From CAZOHN01 sp964579325 (lineage in GTDB: Bacteria; Pseudomonadota; Alphaproteobacteria; Rhodobacterales; Rhodobacteraceae), in contig CAZOHN010000191.1 in NCBI GenBank assembly GCA_964579325.1, positions 1 through 6,966 on the forward strand: 6,966 nucleotides of DNA, read 5' to 3'. A program made the translations under genes and the position numbers. The notes under the pieces are model-generated. The model was not told the DNA's origin and ran no database searches. It saw only the letters and a list, made by a program, of their open reading frames with translations. Shown piece by piece: positions 1 to 5,835 of the stretch. The first letter of the stretch is position 1. Each line of letters begins with the position of its first letter.

Positions 1-667
1 TGGTCTGGTAGCTGTCCTCGGCGAACTTCGGCAGCTGGTTGGTGCCGACCATGCACTCCTCGCGGACCAGGACCGGAGTGATCGTCTCGGTCAGGTCGTG
101 TTCGGTCGTGTGCAGGTCGAGCATGAACTGCGCCAGCGCCCGGTGCACGCGCGCCACCGCGCCGCGCAGCACGACAAAGCGCGCGCCCGACAGCTTGGCG
201 GCGGTCTCGAAGTCCATCCCCGGCTTCACGCCGGAGATCTGGTAGTGCTCGACCGGGGTGAAGTTGAACGCGGGCGGCGTGCCCCAGCGGCGCAGTTCGA
301 CATTGGCGCCTTCGTCCGGACCGTCGGGCACATCGGCAAGAGGCGTGTTCGGCAGCGTCAGCAGAAGGCCGCGCAGGTGCTCGTCCTCCGCCCCCGCCTC
401 GGCCTGGAGAGCGGCCACCTCGGCCTTCTTATCGGCCACAAGCGCGCGCAGCCGCTCGAACTCGGCATCATCGCCCCGCGCCTTCGCGGCGCCGACGTCC
501 TTGGACGCGGCGTTCTGCGCGGCCTGCGCGGTTTCGGCGGCGAGGATCTTCGCGCGGCGGCTCTCGTCGAGTTGCAGGATCGACTCCGACATCGGCAGGT
601 GCCCCCGGCGGCCAAGGGCGGCATCGAAGGCCTCTGGCGCTTCGCGGATCAGGCGAATGTCGTGCAT
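1..667 (-). CDS. serS: Seryl-tRNA synthetase, N-terminal half (cut by the left window edge)
   Basis: This class II aminoacyl-tRNA synthetase charges tRNA-Ser (and tRNA-Sec where present) with serine in the cytoplasm. The first 222 residues are visible. They begin MHDIRLIREAPEAFDAAL, the usual SerRS N-terminus. Residues about 28-100 form a charged, Ala/Glu/Arg-rich region matching the long antiparallel coiled-coil arm that grips the tRNA variable loop. The catalytic core then starts, with RFVVLRGAVARVHRALAQFM at about 163-182 and ITPVLVRE at about 196-203 (motif 1, with its proline), then VGTNQLPKFAED at 207-218. SerRS is normally about 430 residues, so motifs 2 and 3 lie outside the window. 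The ATG start (complement of 665-667) is preceded on the minus strand by GGGAG (complement of 676-680) with 8-nt spacing. No frameshift or stop is seen. The upstream protease is on the same strand but 211 bp away, so a separate promoter is likely. Confidence 0.96.
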   Translation of the reverse strand, partial: MHDIRLIREAPEAFDAALGRRGHLPMSESILQLDESRRAKILAAETAQAAQNAASKDVGAAKARGDDAEFERLRALVADKKAEVAALQAEAGAEDEHLRGLLLTLPNTPLADVPDGPDEGANVELRRWGTPPAFNFTPVEHYQISGVKPGMDFETAAKLSGARFVVLRGAVARVHRALAQFMLDLHTTEHDLTETITPVLVREECMVGTNQLPKFAEDSYQT

Positions 668-709
668 GGGGTTTACTCCCGGTTGCGGTCCGAAGGCGTT
701 ATGCCCGAT

Positions 710-747
710 CCGGCGGGCGGGGTGAAGGCCGCAAAGCCGTCCGCCGG
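710..747 (-). other. Imperfect GC-rich hairpin in the serS leader
   Basis: Positions 710-720 (ccggcgggcgg) and 737-747 (ccgtccgccgg) are inverted repeats matching at 10 of 11 positions, separated by 16 nt. In the minus-strand transcript this would form a stable stem about 43 nt upstream of the serS start codon. A smaller 5-bp stem (755-759 with 766-770) lies just upstream in the transcript. There is no U-run, so it is not an intrinsic terminator. In DNA this rich in GC, such stems occur by chance, so any regulatory role is a guess. Confidence 0.35.
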
Positions 748-797
748 ACGATGGCCGGGTGTCGGCCCGGAGTTGCCTCACGGCTTGATCTTAACCT

Positions 798-832
798 ATT
801 GTAAACGCAAATGTTTCGCGCGCGAAACATTT
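798..832 (-). promoter_or_regulatory. Possible serS promoter, -35 region inside a palindrome
   Basis: Read on the minus strand, the hexamer TACAAT (complement of 798-803) matches the sigma-70 -10 consensus at 5 of 6 positions. Exactly 17 bp upstream is TTCGCG (complement of 821-826), which shares only the leading TT with the -35 consensus. The region is locally AT-rich in a GC-rich window, as promoters of this group often are. Transcription would start near position 791 and give a leader of about 125 nt. The weak -35 would be typical of an alphaproteobacterial promoter or of one needing an activator. Placement is inference from pattern only. Confidence 0.35.
809..832. promoter_or_regulatory. 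Perfect 24-bp palindrome, candidate operator
   Basis: The half-site AAATGTTTCGCG (809-820) is followed directly by its exact reverse complement (821-832), giving 12 matching base pairs with no spacer. It spans the -35 position of the putative serS promoter, as an operator for a dimeric regulator would. It contains TGT-N12-ACA (812-829), the general spacing recognised by PpsR/CrtJ-type regulators of purple bacteria, but that pattern is loose and the inner bases are not a clear match, so I do not assign a regulator. It could instead act as a weak terminator for the protease transcript (10-bp stem, 4-nt loop), although the U tract after it (UUUGCGUUU) is poor. Confidence 0.55.
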
Positions 833-878
833 TTCCTGCAAGCCATTGATCTTGCGTGCCCCGGCCTTCGCGCCACTC

Positions 879-1610
879 CTACCTTCCGGTCGCCTCTGCG
901 ATGCGCGCGAGGATTCCGGCCGGAGGCGCCACGGCGAGCGAGCGGGCCGGACCCCGGCCCGGAACCTGCGCTACCATCACCGCCACAATGGCCCAGCGGC
1001 CGTCGACCTGTGCCAGCAGTGGCGCACCCGAGTTGCCCGAAACCGCCGGGCATTCGAGCGCGAGAGCCCCGCCCGGGAACGGACTCGGCAATCCGCAGTC
1101 GGCGCTCCACTGCGCTGTCAGGGCGTCCGATCCGCGACGGAACGCGGCAAAGGCGAAGGGCGGGTCGGCGTAGTCCGGCCGCGCGAAGCCGAGCGGCGTC
1201 GCAATCTCGGGCGGCACTTCACCCCACAGTTCCAGCAGTGCCACATCTTCCGACAGCGTGGCCCCCGGAGGCCCCCGGCCCGCGAAATGGATCGCGCGGC
1301 CCCTGCGCACCGCCCCGGGCGCCCCGTCGAGCCTGCCGGTCGCGAAATGGATCTGCCCTGCCGCGAGGGGCCGGCCCCGACCGGGCGGCGCAATGCAATG
1401 CGCGGCCGTCAGCACGAGAGACGGCGCGACGAGCGCGGCCGAGCACGAAGCCCGGCCCTCCGGGCCGCCCAGGAGGATGCGGCCGGCCGCCGGAAGGCCG
1501 GCCGGCGCGCGCGCCGCGAAGGCAGGCTCATCGGCCGCCGTCGGACGCGCCGCTAGGGACGGCGCAAGGGCGAGGGCGAGAGTGGCGAGAAAGGTTGAAA
1601 CGCGGGCCAT
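879..1610 (-). CDS. Secreted trypsin-like (S1 family) serine protease
   Basis: This predicted periplasmic or secreted endopeptidase has 243 residues. It starts with a Sec-type signal peptide (MARVSTFLATLALALAPSLA, cleavage probably after about residue 21 or 26). The S1 catalytic triad is present: His71 in LTAAHC, Asp122 in SEDVALLEL, and Ser194 in SGNSGAP, where the usual GNSGGP has Ala for the second Gly. Cys56 and Cys72 bracket the active-site His as in trypsin, and Cys172 and Cys187 may form a second disulfide. No PDZ or other domain is present, so it is not a DegP/HtrA protein. I chose the ATG at 1608-1610 because it gives a clean signal peptide; the same frame is open to 1730, but that extension is Pro/Arg-rich and unlike a leader. 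The RBS is weak (GGA about 7 nt upstream). It diverges from yajC. The substrate is unknown, and I do not recognise a named gene. Confidence 0.88.
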   Translation of the reverse strand: MARVSTFLATLALALAPSLAARPTAADEPAFAARAPAGLPAAGRILLGGPEGRASCSAALVAPSLVLTAAHCIAPPGRGRPLAAGQIHFATGRLDGAPGAVRRGRAIHFAGRGPPGATLSEDVALLELWGEVPPEIATPLGFARPDYADPPFAFAAFRRGSDALTAQWSADCGLPSPFPGGALALECPAVSGNSGAPLLAQVDGRWAIVAVMVAQVPGRGPARSLAVAPPAGILARIAEATGR

Positions 1611-1741
1611 TGCTGTCCATATCGCGCGATACCCCGGCGGGTCCACCTCCCCGCCCCATTGCCTTGCCTTCGGGTAGGCCGGTGGATAGGGTGCCCGCCA
1701 ATTCCGGGGGAGGGGTCCCCTAGCACACAAACGAGGTACAC
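1611..1741. promoter_or_regulatory. Divergent promoter region between the protease gene and yajC
   Basis: These 131 bp separate two divergently transcribed genes and should contain the promoters of both. On the plus strand, TTGCCT occurs at 1659-1664 and 1664-1669, and a weak GATAGG lies at 1685-1690, but the spacings (20 and 15 bp) are not ideal. Two short palindromes are present: TATCGCGCGATA at 1620-1631, next to the protease RBS, and AGGGGTCCCCT at 1711-1721, just before the yajC RBS. The yajC RBS is GAGG at 1733-1736, 5 nt before its ATG. I see no small upstream ORF resembling a Sec-monitoring arrest peptide on the plus strand. Confidence 0.5.
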
Positions 1742-2080
1742 ATGCTGGTCACGCCGGCCTATGCGCAAGCCGCCGGAGGCGCGGGAGGCGCCTTTGCGAG
1801 CTTCATCCCGCTGATCCTGATCTTCGCGATCATGTGGTTCCTGCTGATCCGTCCGCAGCAGAAGAAGCTCAAGGAGCACCAGGCCATGGTCACTGCGCTT
1901 CGCCGGGGGGACAAGGTGGTCACGGCCGGCGGCATCGTCGGCAAGGTGACGCGCGTGAAGGAGGACGGCTCGGGCGAGATCGAGGTGGAGATCGCCGAGG
2001 GCGTGAAGGTCCATGTGGTCAGGACCACCATCGCGCAGGTCGTCTCCAAGACCGAGCCGGTCGCCGCGAACGCGACCTGA
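1742..2080 (+). CDS. yajC: Sec translocon accessory subunit YajC
   Basis: YajC is a small inner-membrane protein that associates with SecD and SecF (and YidC) in the holo-translocon; its loss is usually mild. The 112-residue product has the family pattern: a short N-terminus, a single transmembrane helix at about residues 19-36 (FIPLILIFAIMWFLLI), the hallmark RPQQK immediately after it at 37-41, and a cytoplasmic domain with LRRGDKVVTAGGIVGKV at about 53-69 and a basic/acidic beta-rich tail. The length is typical. The ATG at 1742 has GAGG 5 nt upstream. It is the first gene of the plus-strand run and ends 6 bp before secD, so the two are very likely cotranscribed and translationally coupled. 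Confidence 0.95.
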   Translation: MLVTPAYAQAAGGAGGAFASFIPLILIFAIMWFLLIRPQQKKLKEHQAMVTALRRGDKVVTAGGIVGKVTRVKEDGSGEIEVEIAEGVKVHVVRTTIAQVVSKTEPVAANAT

Positions 2081-2086
2081 GGCATC

Positions 2087-3757
2087 ATGCTTCAGATACC
2101 TCTCTGGAAGCGGGTCCTGATCTGGGCCGTTTGCGCGGCAGGCCTGGTCCTGGCGGCGCCGAACCTGTTCTACAGCCGTGTCGAAGGCCACAACGACGCC
2201 GTGGCGCGGCTCGAGGCCGGGCAACCGGCGACTCCGGAACTGGCGGCGGCACGCGACGCCTGGCCGGACTGGCTCCCGAGCGGTATCATCAATCTGGGTC
2301 TCGACCTGCGAGGCGGGGCGCACCTTCTGGCCGAGGTGCAAGTCGCAGATGTCTACCGTGACCGGATCGACGCGCTCTGGCCCGAGGTGCGCGATGCGCT
2401 CCGGACCGAACGGGCGACCGTCGGCGCGGTCCGGCGGATGGAATCGCCACCCGACGAGTTGCGGGTGCGGATCGGCGAAGCCGCTGGGATGCCGCGCGGA
2501 CTTGAGGTCGTCCAGCAGCTGGCGCGCCCGGTCGTCTCGGTTTTCGGCATCGGCACGAACGACCTGACCGTCGCGGCCGAAGGGCAGGACATCGTGGTCC
2601 GGCTCTCCGACGAGGAGAAGCGTGCGACGGATGACCGGACGATCCGCCAATCGCTGGAAATCGTGCGGCGGCGCGTCGACGAAGTCGGCACGCGCGAGCC
2701 TACAATCCAGCGACAAGGCGAGGACCGCGTCCTGATCCAGGTGCCGGGCGTCGGTTCGGCCGCGGAACTCAAGGCGCTGATCGGAACGACGGCGCGGCTG
2801 ACGTTCCACCCCGTGATCTCGCAGGGGGCATCGGAAACGCCACCCTCGGCGGGAGGCGACCGCGAATTGGTCGTGCCTTCCATGGACGAGCCGGGTGTCT
2901 GGTACATCCTCGAACCTACTCCGGTCGTCACCGGCGAGGAACTGACCGACGCACAACCTGCCTTCGACCAGAACGGACGGCCCGCGGTGAACTTCCGGTT
3001 CAACCCGGCGGGTGGACGGAAGTTCGGCGACTATACCGCCGAGAACATCGGCAAGCCCTTCGCCATCGTGCTCGACGAGGAAGTCATCTCGGCGCCGGTG
3101 ATCCAGGATCACATCGCGGGCGGCTCGGGGATCATCACCGGGCGCTTCACCGTCGAGGAATCGACCCAACTGGCCGTCCTGCTCCGCGCCGGGGCCCTTC
3201 CGGCGGAGCTGACGTTCCTCGAGGAGCGTACCATCGGCCCGGAGCTCGGTCGCGATTCGGTCGAGGCCGGACGGACAGCGGCAATGATCGGAATGTCGCT
3301 CGTGGCGGCGTTCATCGTGGCCAGCTACGGCCTGTTCGGCATCTTTGCCGTCACGGCGCTGGCGGTGAACGTGGGCCTCATGTTCGGCGTCCTGTCGCTG
3401 ATCGGTGCGACGCTGACCCTGCCGGGGATTGCGGGGATCGTGCTCACCATCGGCATGGCTGTGGATGCCAACGTGCTGGTGTTCGAACGCATCCGCGAGG
3501 AGCTGCGCACCGCGCGCGGTCCGGCGCGGGCGATCGAGCTTGGCTATGAGAAGGCGCTCTCGGCCATCGTGGACGCCAACATCACCACGTTCCTCACCGC
3601 GACGATCCTCTACATGCTCGGCTCTGGTCCGGTGCGCGGCTTTGCCGTGACGCTCGGGATCGGCATCCTGACATCGGTGTTCACGGCGTTTTTCGTGACC
3701 CGCCTGATTGTCGCAACCTGGTTCGCGTGGAAACGTCCGCGCACCATCGAGATCTGA
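2087..3757 (+). CDS. secD: Protein translocase subunit SecD
   Basis: SecD is an RND-superfamily inner-membrane protein that, with SecF, uses the proton motive force to pull secreted proteins through SecYEG from the periplasmic side. The product has 556 residues, normal for the family. Transmembrane helix 1 is at about 9-27. The SecD signature DLRGG is at 73-77 and is followed by the large periplasmic P1 region; the second half of the soluble part includes VNFRFNPAGGRKF at 301-313 and the RND-like segment around FAIVLDEEVISAPVI at 325-339. Helices 2-6 occupy about 398-545, with the conserved GMAVDANVLVFERIREEL at 456-473 in helix 4; the Asp and Arg there are linked to proton transfer. The ATG follows the yajC stop by 6 bp, and its GAGG (2079-2082) overlaps that stop codon. 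SecF is a separate gene 10 bp downstream, not fused as in Bacillus. Confidence 0.97.
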   Translation: MLQIPLWKRVLIWAVCAAGLVLAAPNLFYSRVEGHNDAVARLEAGQPATPELAAARDAWPDWLPSGIINLGLDLRGGAHLLAEVQVADVYRDRIDALWPEVRDALRTERATVGAVRRMESPPDELRVRIGEAAGMPRGLEVVQQLARPVVSVFGIGTNDLTVAAEGQDIVVRLSDEEKRATDDRTIRQSLEIVRRRVDEVGTREPTIQRQGEDRVLIQVPGVGSAAELKALIGTTARLTFHPVISQGASETPPSAGGDRELVVPSMDEPGVWYILEPTPVVTGEELTDAQPAFDQNGRPAVNFRFNPAGGRKFGDYTAENIGKPFAIVLDEEVISAPVIQDHIAGGSGIITGRFTVEESTQLAVLLRAGALPAELTFLEERTIGPELGRDSVEAGRTAAMIGMSLVAAFIVASYGLFGIFAVTALAVNVGLMFGVLSLIGATLTLPGIAGIVLTIGMAVDANVLVFERIREELRTARGPARAIELGYEKALSAIVDANITTFLTATILYMLGSGPVRGFAVTLGIGILTSVFTAFFVTRLIVATWFAWKRPRTIEI

Positions 3758-3767
3758 GGAGAGCACC
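3756..3767 (+). promoter_or_regulatory. Ribosome binding site that fixes the secF TTG start
   Basis: GAGGAGAG at 3756-3763 overlaps the secD TGA and places GGAG 6 nt before the TTG at 3768-3770. The only upstream ATG in this frame (3708) lies deep inside secD with no such motif and would add 20 residues unlike any SecF N-terminus. The TTG start is therefore much more likely. Confidence 0.85.
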
Positions 3768-4733
3768 TTGGCCTGGCGCCTCAAACTCGTCCCCGACCAG
3801 ACTTCCATCGACTTCTTCCGTCACCAGAAGGCGACGTTCGGGTTCTCGGTGGTACTGATGGTCCTGTCGCTGATCGCCTGGGTCTTCATCGGGCTGAACT
3901 TCGGCATCGACTTCCGGGGCGGCACGACGATCCGCACCGAATCCAGCTCGGCGGTCGATGTTGGTGCCTACCGCGCGGCGATCACCCCGCTTGGTCTGGG
4001 CGACGTGACCATCACGGATGTGTTCGACCCGACCTTCCGCGACGACCAGCACGTCGCCCAGATCCGTATCCAGGCGCAGGACGGTGCAGAGGCGGTGACG
4101 CCCGAGATCATCCAGTCGGTCGAGGACGCGCTGAAGGCCGTCGATCCGACGATCACCTTTCCTTCGGTCGAATCGGTCGGGCCTAAAGTCTCGGCCGAGC
4201 TTGTCTGGAGCGCCATTCTGGCCGTCGTGACGGCGACCTTCGGGATTCTCGTCTACATCTGGCTCAGGTTCGAATGGCAGTTCGCCGTGGGCGCGGTCGT
4301 GGCGCTGGTGCACGATGTGCTGGTGGCGATCGGCCTCTTCGCGATCCTGGGGCTGCGGTTTGACCTTACGACGATCGCCGCGCTGCTCACGATTCTGGGC
4401 TACTCGATCAATGATACCGTGGTGGTTTTCGACCGACTGCGCGAGAACCTTTCAAAGTACAAGAAGCTCGCGCTGCGCGATGTGATGAACCTCAGCGTGA
4501 ACGAGACGCTCAGCCGGACGATCCTGACTTCGGGCACGACGCTGATCGCGCTGATCGCGCTCCTGGTCTTTGGCGGCGACGTGATACGCAACTTCGTCTT
4601 CGCGATCACCTGGGGCGTGGTGATCGGCACCTACTCCACCGTCTTCGTGGCCAAGAACGTGGTGCTCTTCCTCGGCCTTCCGCGCGGCGGCCCGGAAGGT
4701 GCCGGCAAGCCAGCGGAGACGGCGACGCCCTGA
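3768..4733 (+). CDS. secF: Protein translocase subunit SecF (TTG start)
   Basis: SecF is the partner of SecD in the proton-driven export complex of the inner membrane. From the TTG start the product has 321 residues, a usual length for SecF. It begins (M)AWRLKLVPDQTSIDFFRHQK, followed by helix 1 at about 23-42 and the family motif GIDFRGGT at 46-53. A short periplasmic domain (about 55-140) leads to five more helices at about 145-302. The RND-type helix 4 motif is LTILGYSINDTVVVFDRLRE at 207-226, equivalent to the GMAVDAN region in SecD. NETLSRTILTSGTTL at 245-259 is also characteristic. The tail is Pro/Gly-rich. The gene is 10 bp downstream of secD and 19 bp upstream of the Mth938 gene, consistent with one operon. 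Confidence 0.96.
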   Translation: MAWRLKLVPDQTSIDFFRHQKATFGFSVVLMVLSLIAWVFIGLNFGIDFRGGTTIRTESSSAVDVGAYRAAITPLGLGDVTITDVFDPTFRDDQHVAQIRIQAQDGAEAVTPEIIQSVEDALKAVDPTITFPSVESVGPKVSAELVWSAILAVVTATFGILVYIWLRFEWQFAVGAVVALVHDVLVAIGLFAILGLRFDLTTIAALLTILGYSINDTVVVFDRLRENLSKYKKLALRDVMNLSVNETLSRTILTSGTTLIALIALLVFGGDVIRNFVFAITWGVVIGTYSTVFVAKNVVLFLGLPRGGPEGAGKPAETATP

Positions 4734-4752
4734 TCGGCAAGGGAGGCCGGTG

Positions 4753-5106
4753 ATGCGCCTGACCGAGATCGTCTATTCCGATGCACGTCCGGTGGACGGC
4801 TACGGTCCCGGCTTCTTCCGGGTGGCCGGTGCTGTGCACGAGGGGGCGCTCGTGATCCTGCCTACCGGCGTCGCGCGCTGGGGCGGGCTTGACGATGCCG
4901 AAACGCTGATGAAGGCGGCAGGGGCGGCGGACGTGCTGCTTGTGGGGACCGGTGCCGAGATCGCGCCGATCCCCGGGGCGGTCCGCGCGGCGCTGGAAGG
5001 GGCGGGCGTCGGGGTCGAGATCATGGCCTCGCCCACCGCCTGCCGCACCTTCAACATGCTTCTTGCCGAAGGCCGCCGGGTGGCGGTGGCGCTGCTCCCG
5101 GTCTGA
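4753..5106 (+). CDS. Mth938-like (DUF498) protein, NDUFAF3 family
   Basis: This 117-residue soluble protein has no signal peptide or membrane segment. The sequence matches the Mth938-domain family (Pfam DUF498/DUF598): GYGPGFFRVAG at about 16-26, VHEGALVILPTGVARWGG at about 28-45, LLVGTGAEIAPIP at about 62-74, and the C-terminal ASPTACRTFNMLLAEGRRVA at about 92-111, which is the most recognisable block. The mitochondrial member NDUFAF3 is a complex I assembly factor, and conserved bacterial gene order with membrane-insertion genes has been noted for the family; the bacterial function is not established to my knowledge. The ATG at 4753 has GGGAGG (4741-4746) 6 nt upstream; a GTG immediately before it is also in frame. 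Placed between secF and ccmA, it may act in membrane-protein or respiratory complex biogenesis (inference). Confidence 0.88.
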   Translation: MRLTEIVYSDARPVDGYGPGFFRVAGAVHEGALVILPTGVARWGGLDDAETLMKAAGAADVLLVGTGAEIAPIPGAVRAALEGAGVGVEIMASPTACRTFNMLLAEGRRVAVALLPV

Positions 5107-5205
5107 GGGTGCGCGCGTTTCGCCGCGGACAGCGGTCTTGCGGGACCCTGCGCATTCGCGCGACAAGGCCGGTGGCGGGCCCGGGGTAGGCCGGAAGGGG
5201 ACGGG
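5107..5205 (+). other. 99-bp GC-rich spacer before ccmA
   Basis: This is the longest gap within the plus-strand run and separates the sec and ccm modules. It could hold a ccm promoter, but I see no convincing -35/-10 pair and no stem followed by T residues that would act as a terminator. AAGGGG at 5195-5200 serves as the ccmA ribosome binding site. Confidence 0.4.
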
Positions 5206-5835
5206 GTGGAGCTGAGCGTCGAGAACATCGCCTGCGCGCGCGGCGGCGTGCCCGTGCTCGACGGCGTGAGCTTTCGGCTGGCGGCAGGGCGTGTCCTGAT
5301 CCTGCGCGGCCCCAACGGGATCGGCAAGACGACGCTCCTGCGGACGCTTGCGGGCCTTCAGCCGCCGCTCGCAGGCGAGGCCCGGCCAGGTCCGGATGCG
5401 ATGGCCTATGCGGCGCATTCCGACGGGCTGAAGGGCACCCTGACGGTGGCCGAGAACCTCGCCTTCTGGGCCGCGATCTTCGGTACCCGGGACATCGGGC
5501 CGGCGCTGGATGCCTTCGCGCTCCGCCCGCTGGCCGACCGCCCGGCGCAGAACCTCTCGGCCGGGCAGAAACGGCGGACGGGCCTTGCACGGCTGCTGGT
5601 GACCGGGCGGCCGATCTGGGTCCTCGACGAACCCACCGTCTCGCTCGACAAGACGGCGGTGGGGTGGTTCGCGGCGGCGGTGCAGGCGCATTGCGCAGGC
5701 GGGGGCGTGGCCCTGATCGCCACCCACATCGACCTTGGCATCGAGGCCGATGTGCTCGACCTCACGCCGTTCCGCGCGCGGGAGGCGGCGGTCGGTGCCC
5801 CGCGCGACGCCTTTCTCGGCGAGGACTGGGCATGA
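5206..5835 (+). CDS. ccmA: Heme exporter ATP-binding protein CcmA (GTG start)
   Basis: CcmA is the cytoplasmic ATPase of the CcmABCD complex, which releases heme-loaded CcmE for System I cytochrome c maturation. The product has 209 residues, typical of CcmA. It contains a Walker A motif GPNGIGKT at 35-42, an ABC signature LSAGQ at 117-121, a Walker B segment PIWVLDEP at 136-143, a D-loop SLD at 146-148 and a switch His174 (ATHIDL). The Q-loop region reads YAAHSDGLKGTLTVAENLAF (68-87); the residue equivalent to the Gln of E. coli CcmA (GHQPGIK) seems to be Ser72. The GTG at 5206 is chosen because AAGGGG lies 5 nt upstream and the protein then begins at the normal beta-strand (ELSVENIACARGG). 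Its TGA overlaps the ccmB ATG by 3 nt, showing translational coupling. Confidence 0.95.
   Translation: MELSVENIACARGGVPVLDGVSFRLAAGRVLILRGPNGIGKTTLLRTLAGLQPPLAGEARPGPDAMAYAAHSDGLKGTLTVAENLAFWAAIFGTRDIGPALDAFALRPLADRPAQNLSAGQKRRTGLARLLVTGRPIWVLDEPTVSLDKTAVGWFAAAVQAHCAGGGVALIATHIDLGIEADVLDLTPFRAREAAVGAPRDAFLGEDWA

Larger units (their letters stand above)
668..878. other. Intergenic region between the protease stop and the serS start
   Basis: This 211-bp gap lies between two minus-strand genes. It contains, in minus-strand order, a perfect 24-bp palindrome, a TACAAT -10-like hexamer, a stretch low in GC compared with the surroundings (about 790-835), and a GC-rich leader with an imperfect hairpin before the serS ribosome binding site. 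I see no coding sequence with a plausible start and RBS, no tRNA, and no run of T after a stem that would make a convincing intrinsic terminator for the protease gene. Confidence 0.7.

Noticed and set aside
809..832. Palindrome as a classic intrinsic terminator
   Set aside because: The stem is AT-rich at its base and neither strand has a long uninterrupted T run after it. It is also about 47 bp beyond the protease stop and overlaps a promoter-like hexamer, so an operator fits better, though termination is not excluded.
809..832. Assigning the palindrome to PpsR/CrtJ
   Set aside because: The TGT-N12-ACA spacing fits, but the inner bases are not a clear match, there is no photosynthesis gene in the window, and a second site, usual for PpsR control, is not seen.
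98..1723. Long plus-strand open frame (541 codons) across serS and the protease gene
   Set aside because: It is antisense to two well-supported genes, has an Arg/Pro/Ala-rich composition typical of shadow frames in GC-rich DNA, and shows no domain or RBS.
1611..1741. Possible Sec-monitoring arrest peptide upstream of yajC-secDF
   Set aside because: Some bacteria encode a stalling leader peptide upstream of secDF, so I looked for a small plus-strand ORF with a signal sequence and a Pro-rich or RAPP-like end. None is present; the RAPYPP string in this region occurs only in an upstream extension of the minus-strand protease frame.
1553..3808. Long minus-strand open frame (751 codons) across yajC and secD
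   Set aside because: It is antisense to yajC and secD, is rich in Arg, Asp and His in a way produced by reversed GC-biased codons, and has no recognisable domain.
4606..5727. Minus-strand open frame (373 codons) across the Mth938 gene and ccmA
   Set aside because: It is a shadow of clearly identified plus-strand genes, with low-complexity composition and no motif.
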